Source of the DNA: Coprinopsis marcescibilis
Lineage: Eukaryota; Basidiomycota; Agaricomycetes; Agaricales; Psathyrellaceae
Assembly: GCA_004369085.1 (NCBI GenBank)
Contig: ML210192.1
Coordinates: 62,001-126,000, forward strand
Direction: 5' to 3'
DNA length: 64,000 nucleotides
How positions within the stretch are numbered: position 1 is the first letter of the stretch; each line of letters begins with the position of its first letter. Of this stretch, positions 1 through 10,800 are shown piece by piece. The notes below the pieces were generated by a model, which had not been told where the DNA came from, did not search any database, and was given only the letters and a program-made list of their open reading frames with translations. Made by a program: the position numbers and the translations under genes.

Positions 1-1622
1 AACGCGTACCAATGTCATCAGCGCCTTCTTTGATGGCGCACCTTGATATAGCGTCAAATTCAGGAACCGGACGACCTCGTCCTTGCCCAACAACCTCACA
101 ACGCGGTTTGTATACGTGTTTACCACTGAAAGGTGACCTCGTCAGTCCCTAATTCAAGCATACTTCTAGGGGCGGGGAAACCTACCTTTGATCCCCAACA
201 ACGTAGGGTATAGGATGAAAGCCCCACTCTCATCCCAGATTGCATTCATCCATCGCCCAGGAACGCGTCCGTCAGGACCTGGGAGTTCCAGCTCGCGCTC
301 AGTCGCCAATCGTCGACCAAACTCCATATCATCGACCTTGAAGACCGCCGTGCCCGCTTGCTGCATCTCTTGGATAGCTTCTAGAGACTCGTCGTACTTC
401 TTCGTCATCTTTCCGGTAAGGAAGGAGAACACGCGAACTTGGCGATCGGGGAGCGAGAAGGTGACAAAAGAGGATGATGAGGGGTTGAGGGTGATACACG
501 TTGGTATTGATTTTGACTGGAGACAAGGGATTAGGTGCTTCGCAGGAAGGTCTTGGGGAGCTAACGAACCTTCTTGAATTCGTATAGATCAGTTTCGCTC
601 TTGTACTGCCAAAGGTCGGGGACATTCTTTGGCAAAAGGAACGGTTCAACTGGTTGCCAGTATTCCACGAAGCCCGCTTCGTCTGCGGAAATTACGGCGT
701 CATAGCGGTCGCTGTACTAATACGGGGTTGAGGAGAACGCGTACATTGTCAAGGGTGAAAGAGCTTACAGTCATGATGTGGACGGGGAATCTGTGGACGC
801 TGTCGATCGTTTCCAGTGGCGTTTCGTTCCCCCTCCCGTCGTATAACCGTATCGTCCCAGATGAAGCGTCAGATCTGTTCATTTGTCAGTACGTAGAACA
901 GATTAGGAGCAACATGGATACATACATAGCCAAAATACCTTGAGATCGTCCGCCCTTGTGAACCCAACAGCACGCCAGAGGTGTATAGCCAAGCTTGATA
1001 ATGTTAATCATGTCTACACACGAATGAGTATACGTTGGACCTTTGCACCAGCTTGCACACTTACCAAAGTTCACCACGTCAAATACTTTGGCTGTCTGGT
1101 CCTCGGAGACGGTCGCAAAAAACTGACCGTCCGCGCTGGCGGAGACGGCGACTACTGGCGTCAAATGTGCACGGTAATGCTTGACGAATTCGATGCCATT
1201 CTCTTGCTTCTTCCATAGTTTGATATGGCCATCGACAGAGGTGGTGATCAAGAAGTCTGTCCTGTGGAACCATTGAGCTAAGCCAAGTCGGAACGAGCAT
1301 CACACCCCCACTTACTTGGTCATTATTGCGAAATTGAGTACATCCCGATGCATAAAACTCTTGTAGTATTGCTCTGCTTTCGGCAGATGGTCAAGGTATA
1401 GCTTCTCATGTGGCAAAACTGCATCTCCCGTATTAGCTCTAGTAACAAGACTAGGAAAAGAACAACATACATGCCTTTGCGTTTCTTCTTTGCTGCTTCC
1501 GAAGCTGGCAGGGGCATTGGTCCTACATCGTCGCTGTCTGAGTCCTCCACTGCATCGCCCTGCTGCAGGCCGCTTTCGTCGCGAATCCGCTTGCCTAGGA
1601 TAGATTCTTCATTGTCGGCCAT
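1..1622 (-). CDS. PPWD1: PPWD1-type WD40/cyclophilin peptidyl-prolyl isomerase, 3' end outside window
   Basis: This is the N-terminal part of a spliceosome-associated cyclophilin. Family members carry four or more WD40 repeats followed by a C-terminal PPIase domain and act in the nucleus with late spliceosomes. Seen: an acidic/basic N-terminus (MADNEESILGKRIRDESG, then a KKKRK stretch), the block YYKSFMHRDVLNF, WD repeats including DGHIKLWKK and TVSEDQTAKVFDVV, the YDGRG motif, EYW, and RVFSFLTGKM. About eight exons can be joined in frame. The first intron (about 1474-1419) keeps frame only with a GC donor (GCATGT), because the stronger GTATGT nearby breaks the frame. The next donors are near 1320, 1072, 913, 770, 569 and 179. 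The coding sequence runs off the left edge, so the PPIase domain is not visible. Start chosen at 1622, the first ATG of the acidic N-terminus. Family identity is firm; exact splice sites are inferred. Confidence 0.88.
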
Positions 1623-2279
1623 TTATTCAGGTCAGAGTCAACTTCTTGCAAGTCGAATCGAAACTGGGATGAGTTTGATGGGAGGCCAACTTGAAGCCGC
1701 GATCGCGTCCGTGGCACTGCAGAGCTGCTTGTCCTTGCTTGATCTTGAAGCCAATGGCTTCTACCTTCGGCACAGACACGGCAGGTTGAGAACAATGGCT
1801 GCTTTCATGCTCTTTACGGACGTCGAATTCATCATATCCACGTCCAACATTCAGATCCAACTTACTCTAGTTCGCCTCGAAGGGGGATTGGTCATCCCTC
1901 AACAAAAAACTTGATTTAGGACAGCGAATTGAAATCCCGTCTTCAGGTTGCTGTTGCCATGGCGATTATGAGAAACCCACATCCTGTCGGGATATCGCGT
2001 AAAGCTGCACTTGAAGGATCCTTCTTGGCTCCATTTCAGCTTCATTCTAGGCATCAATGAACTTGACTTCAGACCTGCAACATCCAACACTAATAAAACA
2101 CAGATTTGCTGAAATATCGTCGACGGCAAGCCGCCAGAGGCTCACAAAATCGCTAAATGATATCAGCGGGGGCAATAGTAGCGGCAGTAGCACTGGAGCA
2201 GTGTCACTGAGCTCACAACAAGAACTTTCTCAAACTCTTTCACCGTTCAACTGTAACATCAACCATTCATAACCCAGCC

Positions 2280-2425
2280 TAAAGCCTGCCGCTCTCTTTT
2301 GTTATCTATTCTTCTTCTTCTGCTCAAAGGCTTTAGCTTTCCATCCTTCTCTTCACCTTACCCAGTTCTCTATTCAAACGATACAGATACCCACACACCT
2401 TTCATCATCAAACAAACCGTGCAAA
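2280..2425 (+). promoter_or_regulatory. Pyrimidine-rich promoter/5' leader of the NDPK-like gene
   Basis: The roughly 150 bp ahead of the ATG at 2426 are strongly C/T-rich on the plus strand, with runs such as TTCTTCTTCTTCTGC and CTTCTCTTCACC. Pyrimidine-rich stretches just upstream of the transcription start are common in filamentous fungal promoters. No TATA box at a convincing position was found. The leader sits in the 0.8 kb spacer between two divergent genes (PPWD1 on minus, this gene on plus), so parts of it may serve both. Confidence 0.35.
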
Positions 2426-4199
2426 ATGGCTTCACCCAATGGAACATATGAAGAAACCAATGGACATACCCCACAGCCAGCTGGATATTCGTCTCCCCAT
2501 GTACCAATAACGCGAACGGTCGCTATCATTAAACATCATGCCCTCCGATACCGGTTCGACATCGAGCGGAGGGTGCAGGAAGCCAACTTTGAGGTATGCC
2601 AATCCCCACGTGTTACACGGCCACTCTCCCATTCCATGCGCACCGCACCCCCAGATCGTTAAAGAGCGACAAATGGAGTTCGACACAGAGACAGACCCTG
2701 ATACGCTCGAAGAGATCTTTGGCGAAGATGCCGATTCTTTAGCCGAGTAAGTGGCGTCTATCACTTGGTCCTCTTGACGCGTCTTGTACGAGGCTCAACA
2801 ACCCAAATTGACATGTCCTTCTTCCCTTCTTCCCTTTGTGCCTTTGTAATTTTCTAGAGGTCCTGTTTGGGTCTACGTCCTCGAACGGCGCCGCGCAGTC
2901 GAGGTCTGGCACACACTCATGGGCCCACGAGACCCTGAACTCGCCCGCCAAGAAGCACCCAACTCTCTGCGTGCACTTTACGGTATCAGCGAAGCGCAGA
3001 ACGGTATCATGGGATCACCAGACAACCAATCCGCTGAAGTGCAGGTCGCCGCGCTCTTCCCCTCGTCCCCGCCTTTCCGCTCCACCGACTTACCTGCGGA
3101 AGTGAACGATGGCAGGTTCGACTCGTTGAGGTCTACGAGCTCCTCTGTTCTCGAAGCTCTCCAACAACAAGGGGGTATGTCAGACGACGGGTTCATAAAC
3201 TCGAACGGGTACGCTCCGTCCAGTGTTACCAACCCGTCCACCGTCAACGGCAGTCCTGGTCGCTCCAAGGCGAACGGAACTGCTTTCAAGGCTCGAGCTA
3301 TCCCCGCAACGAACGCCAAACCCGACATTGTGCCCCGCATGACCAAATCTGCGGCCCTCAGAGCTGGGGTCCCCGTGGAGAAAGCAGTAGCCTCGCCCAG
3401 GAAGCCTGTGACCAAAGAGAGGCATGCAGAGACCTTTGCCAATGTGCCCGGGCATAAGCGGTCGTCGACGATCTCTGTGGCCTCAACAGCTGCCCCTACT
3501 ATTGCTCCTAGGATGACCAGGGCTGCTTCACTGAGGTTGGGCGTAGTCCCACCCCCAGTGATCAAGAAGAGAGCGCAGAGCTCCGACGACACATCTATCA
3601 ATAAGCCTACTTTCGAGGGCGTACCAGGACACAAGCGTAGAGAGACCATCTCTGTGGCATCCATCAAACCTCCTACCATGGCTCCTCGACTTAACAAGAG
3701 CTCAGCCTTGCGCGTTCAAAAGGATAAAGAACAAGGTCCTCCTACCGCTTGTGAGCTTTATCTCTCCTCTGTGTATATATTATTCCTAACAGATTATGCA
3801 GTCAGAAACTCGACCACCGTCAGACCAGTGTCCCGATCCAGTTCGTCCGACAACCTTGCTCCCAAAACTCCAGTGACAGCTCCTGTGCGAACCAGGCCAT
3901 CGTCGTCGGCAGCCAAGAACCCTCCAGCCCCACGCGCTACTGGCCCTCGCGCTTCATCCGTAGCTGCTGTGCGCCCCAAAGACGAAGGTGCTGATAGGCC
4001 GGCTTCTGTTTCTGCAAAACCACGCCCACGTCCAAGCAGCATTTCCGGTCCTTCAATTGCGCCAAGGACGAATAGGAGTGCTGCCTTGCGCGCGGCGAAG
4101 CAGGAGGCAGAGCAGGCTGCCGCGGCCGCTGCTGCTGCTAAGAAGAATAATAGGCTGTCGAGGGTACCTCCTTCCAGCTTCAGGGCCATTGCAACTTGA
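2426..4199 (+). CDS. NDPK-like domain protein with repetitive basic tail; catalytic His missing
   Basis: A model of 516 aa in four exons: 2426-2593, 2655-2746, 2858-3750, 3802-4199. Residues of about 20-165 resemble a nucleoside diphosphate kinase: RTVAIIKHHALRY for the first strand and Lys, then GPVWVYVLERRRAVE, then NSLRALYG at the position of the TIRGDF strand. Where active enzymes read RNIIHGSD, this one reads QNGIMGSPD, so the phospho-accepting His is Met (residue 138 of the model, codon 3009-3011). The long tail is Ser/Pro/Ala-rich and carries units of the form VPGHKR..TISVAS...PT.APR.....LR, ending in an Ala run and a KKNNR stretch. The last intron (3751-3801) is 51 nt and in frame, so read-through is also open. 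Probably a non-catalytic, scaffold-like member; function unknown. Confidence 0.75.
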
Positions 4200-5413
4200 G
4201 CGGTAGGCGTAGTGGGTGATGAAGAAGCCCGAAGACTCAAGTGATGATTACGACGAGGAGGGTGGTGGTGGTGATTTCGTGCGGTGCCCCTGATGAAACA
4301 CTTCGGCGAGATGAAATCCTTTCTCTCAAACACGCTCAATCAACCTCCGTCTACACTACGCTGAGCGTAGCACATCTGGGGCAGACGCTCGGTGGTGAAA
4401 ATAATGTGATGTACCAGCGGTGGTCACAGGTGCAATGTCTATATGATGATCTACCCTATATCTTATGCTTCTTCCACTTTCTTGGTATACCATTATGCGC
4501 ATCCTTTCTTACTTTTACTTCCCTCTTTTCTGATCTTTCATTCTTGCTGGACATGGTGTAATGCGTATATATATTTGTCTTTCTTGCGTTCTAAATTGTA
4601 CTTTTGTGCGGTGCATATGGTACGCGTGATGCGTGGTAGTAAGCTAACCACAACGGCATGACTCTGTAATCGACATTATTGACGTCCGCAATGGAAATCC
4701 ATGAAGTGTCAAGTCCCCATCCCCCGGCTAGTGTCAGGTACCAGGAGGAGAAGCTGTCCGCCGATCTTCCCATGCCACGTGCCTGAAAAGTCATGGCAAC
4801 GGCCATGCTGTTTTGGAAATTTCGGATGATTGATGGGGCTTGATCTGGCTTGATGCATGTTGGTGATCACTGCCTGCTTGTGAACACACGAACGCTTGAA
4901 CAGTAACCTTCTACACACGAACGACAACGGCCATCGCTTGCAGTACTGTTTCTTGACTAGGGCAGTACATCTACGACGAGGATCTCGACCAATAACTCGT
5001 TGAATCCTACTCGATCAGCTTTGGACCTCGTATACCATTTACACAGAAATCAGCACTTTGGTTATCCAGATCCAGACAAGAACGGGGGGATCGCTTTTGG
5101 TTGACTGGGCAATACTGTTGGAGAAGCAAGGAGTCTAATATTCACCGGCGAGGATCGACAGCAACTATCATCAACCGACCCACAAATTTCTGAATACAGC
5201 AAGCAAATCTACTGCTTACTGCTTACTCTTGCATCAAGCACCGACTACGTCCTCGAACCGGCAGTAACACCATTACGTATCAGCTGGCTGGGTCCAGGAA
5301 CCATAACGACTGTATAGGCTACTACAGACTTTCACGGGAAGCCGCTGGCATTTGAGCATTCAAAAAGCAACAAGAACGGGACCACCTCCTAATCCCAATA
5401 CTACCATTCTACC
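4200..5413. other. Intergenic, no supported gene
   Basis: About 1.2 kb between two plus-strand genes. The first 400 bp probably hold the 3' UTR of the NDPK-like gene, with T-rich and TATATATA stretches near 4560-4575. The rest should be promoter and 5' leader of MOB2. Open frames here are short and resemble nothing I recognise. Confidence 0.5.
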
Positions 5414-6526
5414 ATGTCGTTCTTCAATTCAATTGGGTGCGTGTTCATGGCATCGTACAGCTACCACGTATACTAACTGGTCACTTGTCTAACCCCAGGC
5501 GCTCCATGACGCGGGCAGCACAACGGAGCAGCAGTTCCAACAGCAACAGCAATAATAAACGTTCCCCTACCCCAAACTCTGCATCAAGCCCAGACCCAAA
5601 CCAGCTACTGAACGCACAGCGCAACGTCTCTGGGCCACCATCACCCCGGGTCTCGCCGTCATCGTCACAAGGCCAACTGAACCGCAGGGACAGTGCAAAT
5701 GACAATGGACAGGTCAGTCAAGAACCCCCGCAGCCGAAACCATTGTACATGTGCAGTCCGTTTGTGGAGGCGGCCTTAGTGAAGGGCAACTTCAAGACGA
5801 TTGTGATGTTGCCCAAGTATGTGGACATCATGGAGTGGGTGGCGGTTAATGGTGAGCGTCCACATCTTTATGTTCTCAGGTTGCTGTGTGGTCCTGGGAT
5901 GAGACTGTACCGTCCTCGTCGTTGAACTCTGCTGACTTGACTTTCCCTAGTCTTCGACTTTTACACCAACTTGAATGAATTCTATGGCGTCATCTCAGAG
6001 TGCTGTACAACCCAAACATGTCCAACGATGTCTGCAGGCCCGACGTAAGTCCCCTATTGTGCGGTGCAGCATACAACCCTCCTTATTCTCACTCGCCCCC
6101 CATAACAGGCTAAGCTACACCTGGATCAATCAAGACCGCAAAAGCGTGCACCTCCCCGCACCCACCTACATCGACTATGTAATGACCTGGGTCCAAAACC
6201 TACTCGACGACCCACAAACCTTCCCCACCAAGAGCGGCCAAGACTTTCCACCAAACTTCCCCTCCACGATTAAGCACGTCTACCGCCAGCTCCTCCGCGT
6301 CTTTGCGCACATATACCACGCCCACTTCCATCACCTCTTGCATCTCAGGAGTGAACCACATTTCAACTCGCTATTTGCCCATTTCTTGGCGTTTGGGAGG
6401 GAGTACGATTTGTTGGAGGTGAAGGATGTAAGGGGTGTTTCTGGTGCACCAGGCGGTCACAGTGGACACGTAGGTGTCGGTGCGTTGTGGGAGAGGTGGA
6501 GGGAGATGGGCATCTTGGAAGGGTGA
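5414..6526 (+). CDS. MOB2: MOB2-type kinase co-activator
   Basis: A Mob1/phocein family protein of 295 aa in four exons (5414-5436, 5499-5851, 5951-6044, 6109-6526). MOB2 proteins bind and activate NDR/LATS-type kinases (Cbk1/Orb6) that govern polarity, septum separation and hyphal tip growth. Seen: the short first exon encodes MSFFNSI, which matches the MSFFN start of yeast Mob2. A low-complexity Ser/Asn/Pro linker follows. The core has FVEAALVKGNFKTIVMLPKY, FDFYTNLNEFYGV, YIDYVMTWVQ, FPPNF and RVFAHIYHAHF. Two Cys in the SECCTTQTCP stretch (residues 143-149) and two His in HIYHAHF can form the family's zinc site, which yeast Mob2 appears to lack. LVKGNFKTIV and the start favour MOB2 over MOB1. 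The gene converges with the decarboxylase gene on the other strand, 275 bp away. Confidence 0.9.
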
Positions 6527-6801
6527 ATTTGTTAATTTTGGCGGTTCTCGGGGGTTTCTGTATTTCTTATGATGGCGGGACGTTGTGTGTTCTTTCACAG
6601 GGAACATCAACAATGGGTACATAAATGGGCTCGATGCTTTCATGTTCTCATTGTGTATTTCAGCAGCAGCATTGTACAATAATTTAATATTTCTATTGCC
6701 TCAACCGTGCCTTTCTTTCGGTTTGGATGTACACTTCCCACCTATATAGATGTCGCCATAGATCACCTTGCTACCATGCGTTATGTAGATGTTACTTGTC
6801 A

Positions 6802-7739
6802 CTAAGTCGCCTTCTTGACCAGACTGAACCGTTTAACCACGAGGTCGACTATATCCCTCCACTCAGTCATCGCTCCCATACCAATATCTCCGCAGGCTAG
6901 AGCTTTACCTACTGGCCCAACGACGTGGTATTTGATCACGTTCTTCACTGTCTCGATGTGGTGCGCTGTTAATGGATGCTCGTACATCAGTGTGTTCATC
7001 GCAGGGAATAGGTACGTCGGGGTCGTAGGAGCCAGGGCACGGAGTAACGATGTCTATTGCCCGCAGTTAGCATACCCGATGATAGGAGCAGTCCAGGTAC
7101 ATGACATACTACTACGTTATCGCATATCCCACCGGCTACCTTTGCCAGTGTGTTTGCCGAACACGGAGCAATGAGGACAATATCCGCCCATCTGCGCAAC
7201 TCGATATGCAGAATTGGGTCCCCAATCTTGTAATCTGGCTAGATTCACCGGTTAATAGCGCAGACTAATCGAGTAGAGAGCTGAGCACTTGCGTCCCATT
7301 CGTCGTCGTTGGTCCAGACTCGGACACCGTGCACCCGTCCTTCGACCTGGTCCTCCTCGACTTGGCTCGCAACCTGTCCGAGCCTTTCGATGTCTTCCTT
7401 TCTATAAAAGCTGAGGGACGCATTGGTCGCTACGACCTGTACAAGCACATTCTGGTACTCCAACAGCTCATTCACTATCAACGGAGCCTTGATGGACGCT
7501 ACGCTCCCCGTCGTTATCAAAAGCACATGCGTGTGGCTGGGCTTCCGATTGACCTGGGCGATGAATGTTGTCGGGCCATTTCTGCTCGTCTTTATGCTTT
7601 CTCCAGATGGACGTAATGCAGTCGGTACAGTGGGGACTGGGGAGTCTCTCGGTGTGCGTTCAGGGATGACTGAAGTTGTCGAGGTCATGGTTGTAGGAAG
7701 AAAACAGAATGCGAAGGCAGAAGTTGGTGATGACGTCAT
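6802..7739 (-). CDS. Phosphopantothenoylcysteine decarboxylase (HAL3/CAB3 flavoprotein family)
   Basis: This enzyme decarboxylates 4'-phosphopantothenoylcysteine to 4'-phosphopantetheine, the third step of CoA synthesis from pantothenate, using FMN. The model is 275 aa in three exons: 7739-7289, 7234-7110, 7053-6802. Seen: HVLLITTGSVASIKAP at the flavin-binding start, KIGDPILHIELRRWAD with the active-site His, APCSANTLAKVAGG, the PAMNTLMYEHP substrate-clamp motif, and ACGDIGMGAMTE with the catalytic Cys. All three diagnostic catalytic residues (His, Asn, Cys) are present. There is a non-conserved N-terminal extension of about 65 aa, and a second in-frame Met 17 codons downstream could also be the start. 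In yeasts some relatives lost catalysis and regulate Ppz1 phosphatase; the acidic tail of those proteins is absent here. The promoter lies only about 150 bp from the stop of the upstream NLR gene. Confidence 0.9.
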
Positions 7740-7891
7740 CTAGATATATTTGATACGGGCACCACAGGGAAGTTCCCAAAAAGTTCGAAGTCGTGCAAGG
7801 GCAACTCCTCTGATGATTTGAAAAAGCTTCCGCAGTTTTTGTTTTCGCTTGGGAATATGTGAACTGAACTACAATAACTACAATGTGGTTT

Positions 7892-10800
7892 CTAAAAGTA
7901 ACGAGAAGACATTGGCAACCGGCTGTCGAAGTCGAAGTCAGATGATAGTACGAACTCCAGCCTGAACAAGTCATGCAACCGTATTATTTTACCTTGTCGA
8001 TCCTCGGGTAGGCCCGAAATGAGATGGTCCACAGGGGTAGTCCTTCTCACCGCAACAGCTTCACCTAGGCCGCATTTACCAGCGCCATGCAGGTCTTGGT
8101 CATAATCATCCCTTTCAGTTCGATCTGCGTTTAAGGAGTCGTCGGGCCGTGCTTTCATCGCAGTGAATATTCTGTTAAACATTTCGTTCAACGATGATGT
8201 TCGGAATCCAGCGTTAGCGTCGATGTCGAAATCCCTCATTCGAAACAAGAGCGCAACAATAACTTTATGGCCGTTGATATATGCCCGCATCAACGCTGTG
8301 TAGCCATCTCTTCCCTTCAGGTTGATGTCGATTCCTTTTACCCCAAGCAGCAGTTCCGTCACCGCTGTGCACCCATTTTCAGAGGCTCTGATCAATGCCG
8401 TGTCTCCAAGTTCATTCTTTGCGTTGGCGTCGAGCTTGGTCCAAGGGGATTCAAGCAATACCCTGACGGCCGCTTGATGGCCGTTCTCCGCTGCCCTCAT
8501 CAACGCAGTCTGCTGGGTCCCGACGTCGTGCAAGCCGCCTCCTCTGGCCCGAAGCAAGATGGTTGCAACCCTTTCGTGACCTTGGGCGCAGGCTTGAACC
8601 AAAGCGAAATTTAACCATTGTACATCGACGTCACCCCCGCCTAACTCAAGGAACAATCGAATAATCCTATCGTGCCCATTCTCCGATGCGTTGATCCACG
8701 CAGTCCTCCAAAGCTGCTCCCTCGCCTTTAGGTCAACCCCACCAACCGTAAGCAACATGCGTACAACCTCTTCGTGACCTCCCGTCGAAGCCCCAACCAA
8801 TGCCAACTCCCGATTTGCTAGCTCCTGTGCGGTTTCCCCTCCACTCTGAAGCAGAAGCTGAACAACTGCTTTGTGGCCCATTGTCGACGCTTGGATTAAC
8901 GCAGTATTCCCAGAACCGTCCCTTGCATTTATATCGATTCCGTCAACTGCAAGTAAAACTCTGATCACCCCCTCATGACCACTTTGAGATGCCTTTATCA
9001 ACGGGGTCCGACCCATTGCGTCTTGTCCGTTGATGTCTATCCCACCAAAGCCGATCAAGAGCTTGACAGCTCCTTCGTTGCCCTCCCCCGCCACCCATCT
9101 CAGCGCTCTGCAGCAAACCCCTGGCGAACTCGCCGCAAACAGCAATCTAGTAACCCTTTCGGGCCCTCGAATCGACGCCCATGCCAATGCAGTGGCCCCA
9201 GTACCGTCCTCCGCGGCGACGTCAATCCCATTGCTTTCGAGCAAACTCCGCAATATTCCTTCGTGGCCTCGTAGAGTTGTATGAATCAAGGCGGTGTATC
9301 CATTCTTACCCTTCAGGTTGACGTTAATCCCAGGGACTTGCAGAAGCAATCGAACAATGGATTCATGGCTGCTTTCCGATGCCTTGATTAAGGCGGTGTC
9401 CCCATGTTGACCCTTTGCGTCGACGTCGATCATCCTTGCCTGGAGTAACAAGCGTACAACCCCCTCGTGCCCCCTGGCCGATGCCCAAATTAGGGATGTG
9501 TTCCCATCTCTATCCCTCGCGTTCACATTGATTCCAGGGGCCGAAAGCAAGAATCCCACCGCGCTGACGTCTCCGTTGTACGATGCCAGAATGAGCGCGG
9601 TACGTCCTCGTTTGGTCGGGATATTGACAATAAATGGAGTCAGGAACCTTCGATCTTGGAACCTGTACCAAGCTGCGACGTGGATTGACTGGAGGAGGTC
9701 TATTTCTTTGTGCCGGAAAATGACCGGGTACCGATCGCATTGGTCAATGAACGTGATGACAGCATCGGGGATCTGCTCGGACTCCTTTGCATGGGCTGGC
9801 CAGTTCGTGTAAGAGTACTCCAATAGTGGATGAGGGGCAAGAAGGTTCCTCAGTTGATATGGGTATTCATCCTTGCCTGGATAGTTATGACATTGGTGAT
9901 CAAGGAGGAGCTGAGTGCACGCTGATGCAATGAACGAATGTGGGTGCCCGACTCCTAAAGGAAACAACTCCTTGAGGGCATCATAGGTCGTATAGTCTAT
10001 AGATGCGGCGTTGAGCATCATTGAGACCATATAACAAGTTACACTTACGAATCAGGCCAACTCTGTCCCTGTTTATAGCGATAAGGCCACAACAGACGGC
10101 GACAAGTCGGTCCTCCTGATGGACAATCCTGTCCTTGTCGAGTTTGTAGGATTTGGAACAGATAGCCACAGCGGTTTGAAGCTCACTGACCCTCAGCGAC
10201 CTCTTTGCATGCAGCAACCACACAAAGATGCGCTGCGCAAGGAGGAAGCTATTCATGGGTTGGCCCTGAATTCTCTTGATCGTTCGGCGATACATTTCCT
10301 TGACGCCTTCGGGCATGCCGTCTAGCGTTTCACGTAGCTCGTGGGTGTTCACGCATCCTTGCAAAAGCTCCAGTTGAAGAGCTGCGAGTAGGAACCTGCG
10401 AACGAGTTGTCAGTCTTTAGTGACGAGCGACGAATGATGCAAGTCGTACATGCCGCGGGACTTCTCTTGCACAGTTGAGATAATTCTTCTTTCCCAATCT
10501 AATTGTCCGCTTTGGTTTCGAAGGAGGTCGCGAAATTCAAAGTTCCGGCGGATAGTTTCGTCGATCAGGATTTTGATATCATTGTTGTCTGCCACGATTT
10601 CGACTACAGTTGCCCTTGGAACAATTTCAGATGGAAGGGCGGAAGGCCGGGACGTCACAAGCAGGTTTACATTCAGGGACGAAAGTATGTGAAGGATTTG
10701 CAGCTGAACCTCTTTAGGTGCTTCGTCGAAAGCATCCAAACTTATGAAACATCGCGCTAGCATTTGAGATGCTTGCCGGAGTACATCCAAGCACTCTTCT

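Noticed and set aside
2978..3697. 239-codon minus-strand open frame
   Set aside because: It lies opposite the repeat tail of the NDPK-like gene, whose exon structure and repeats are clear on plus; the minus product is low-complexity.
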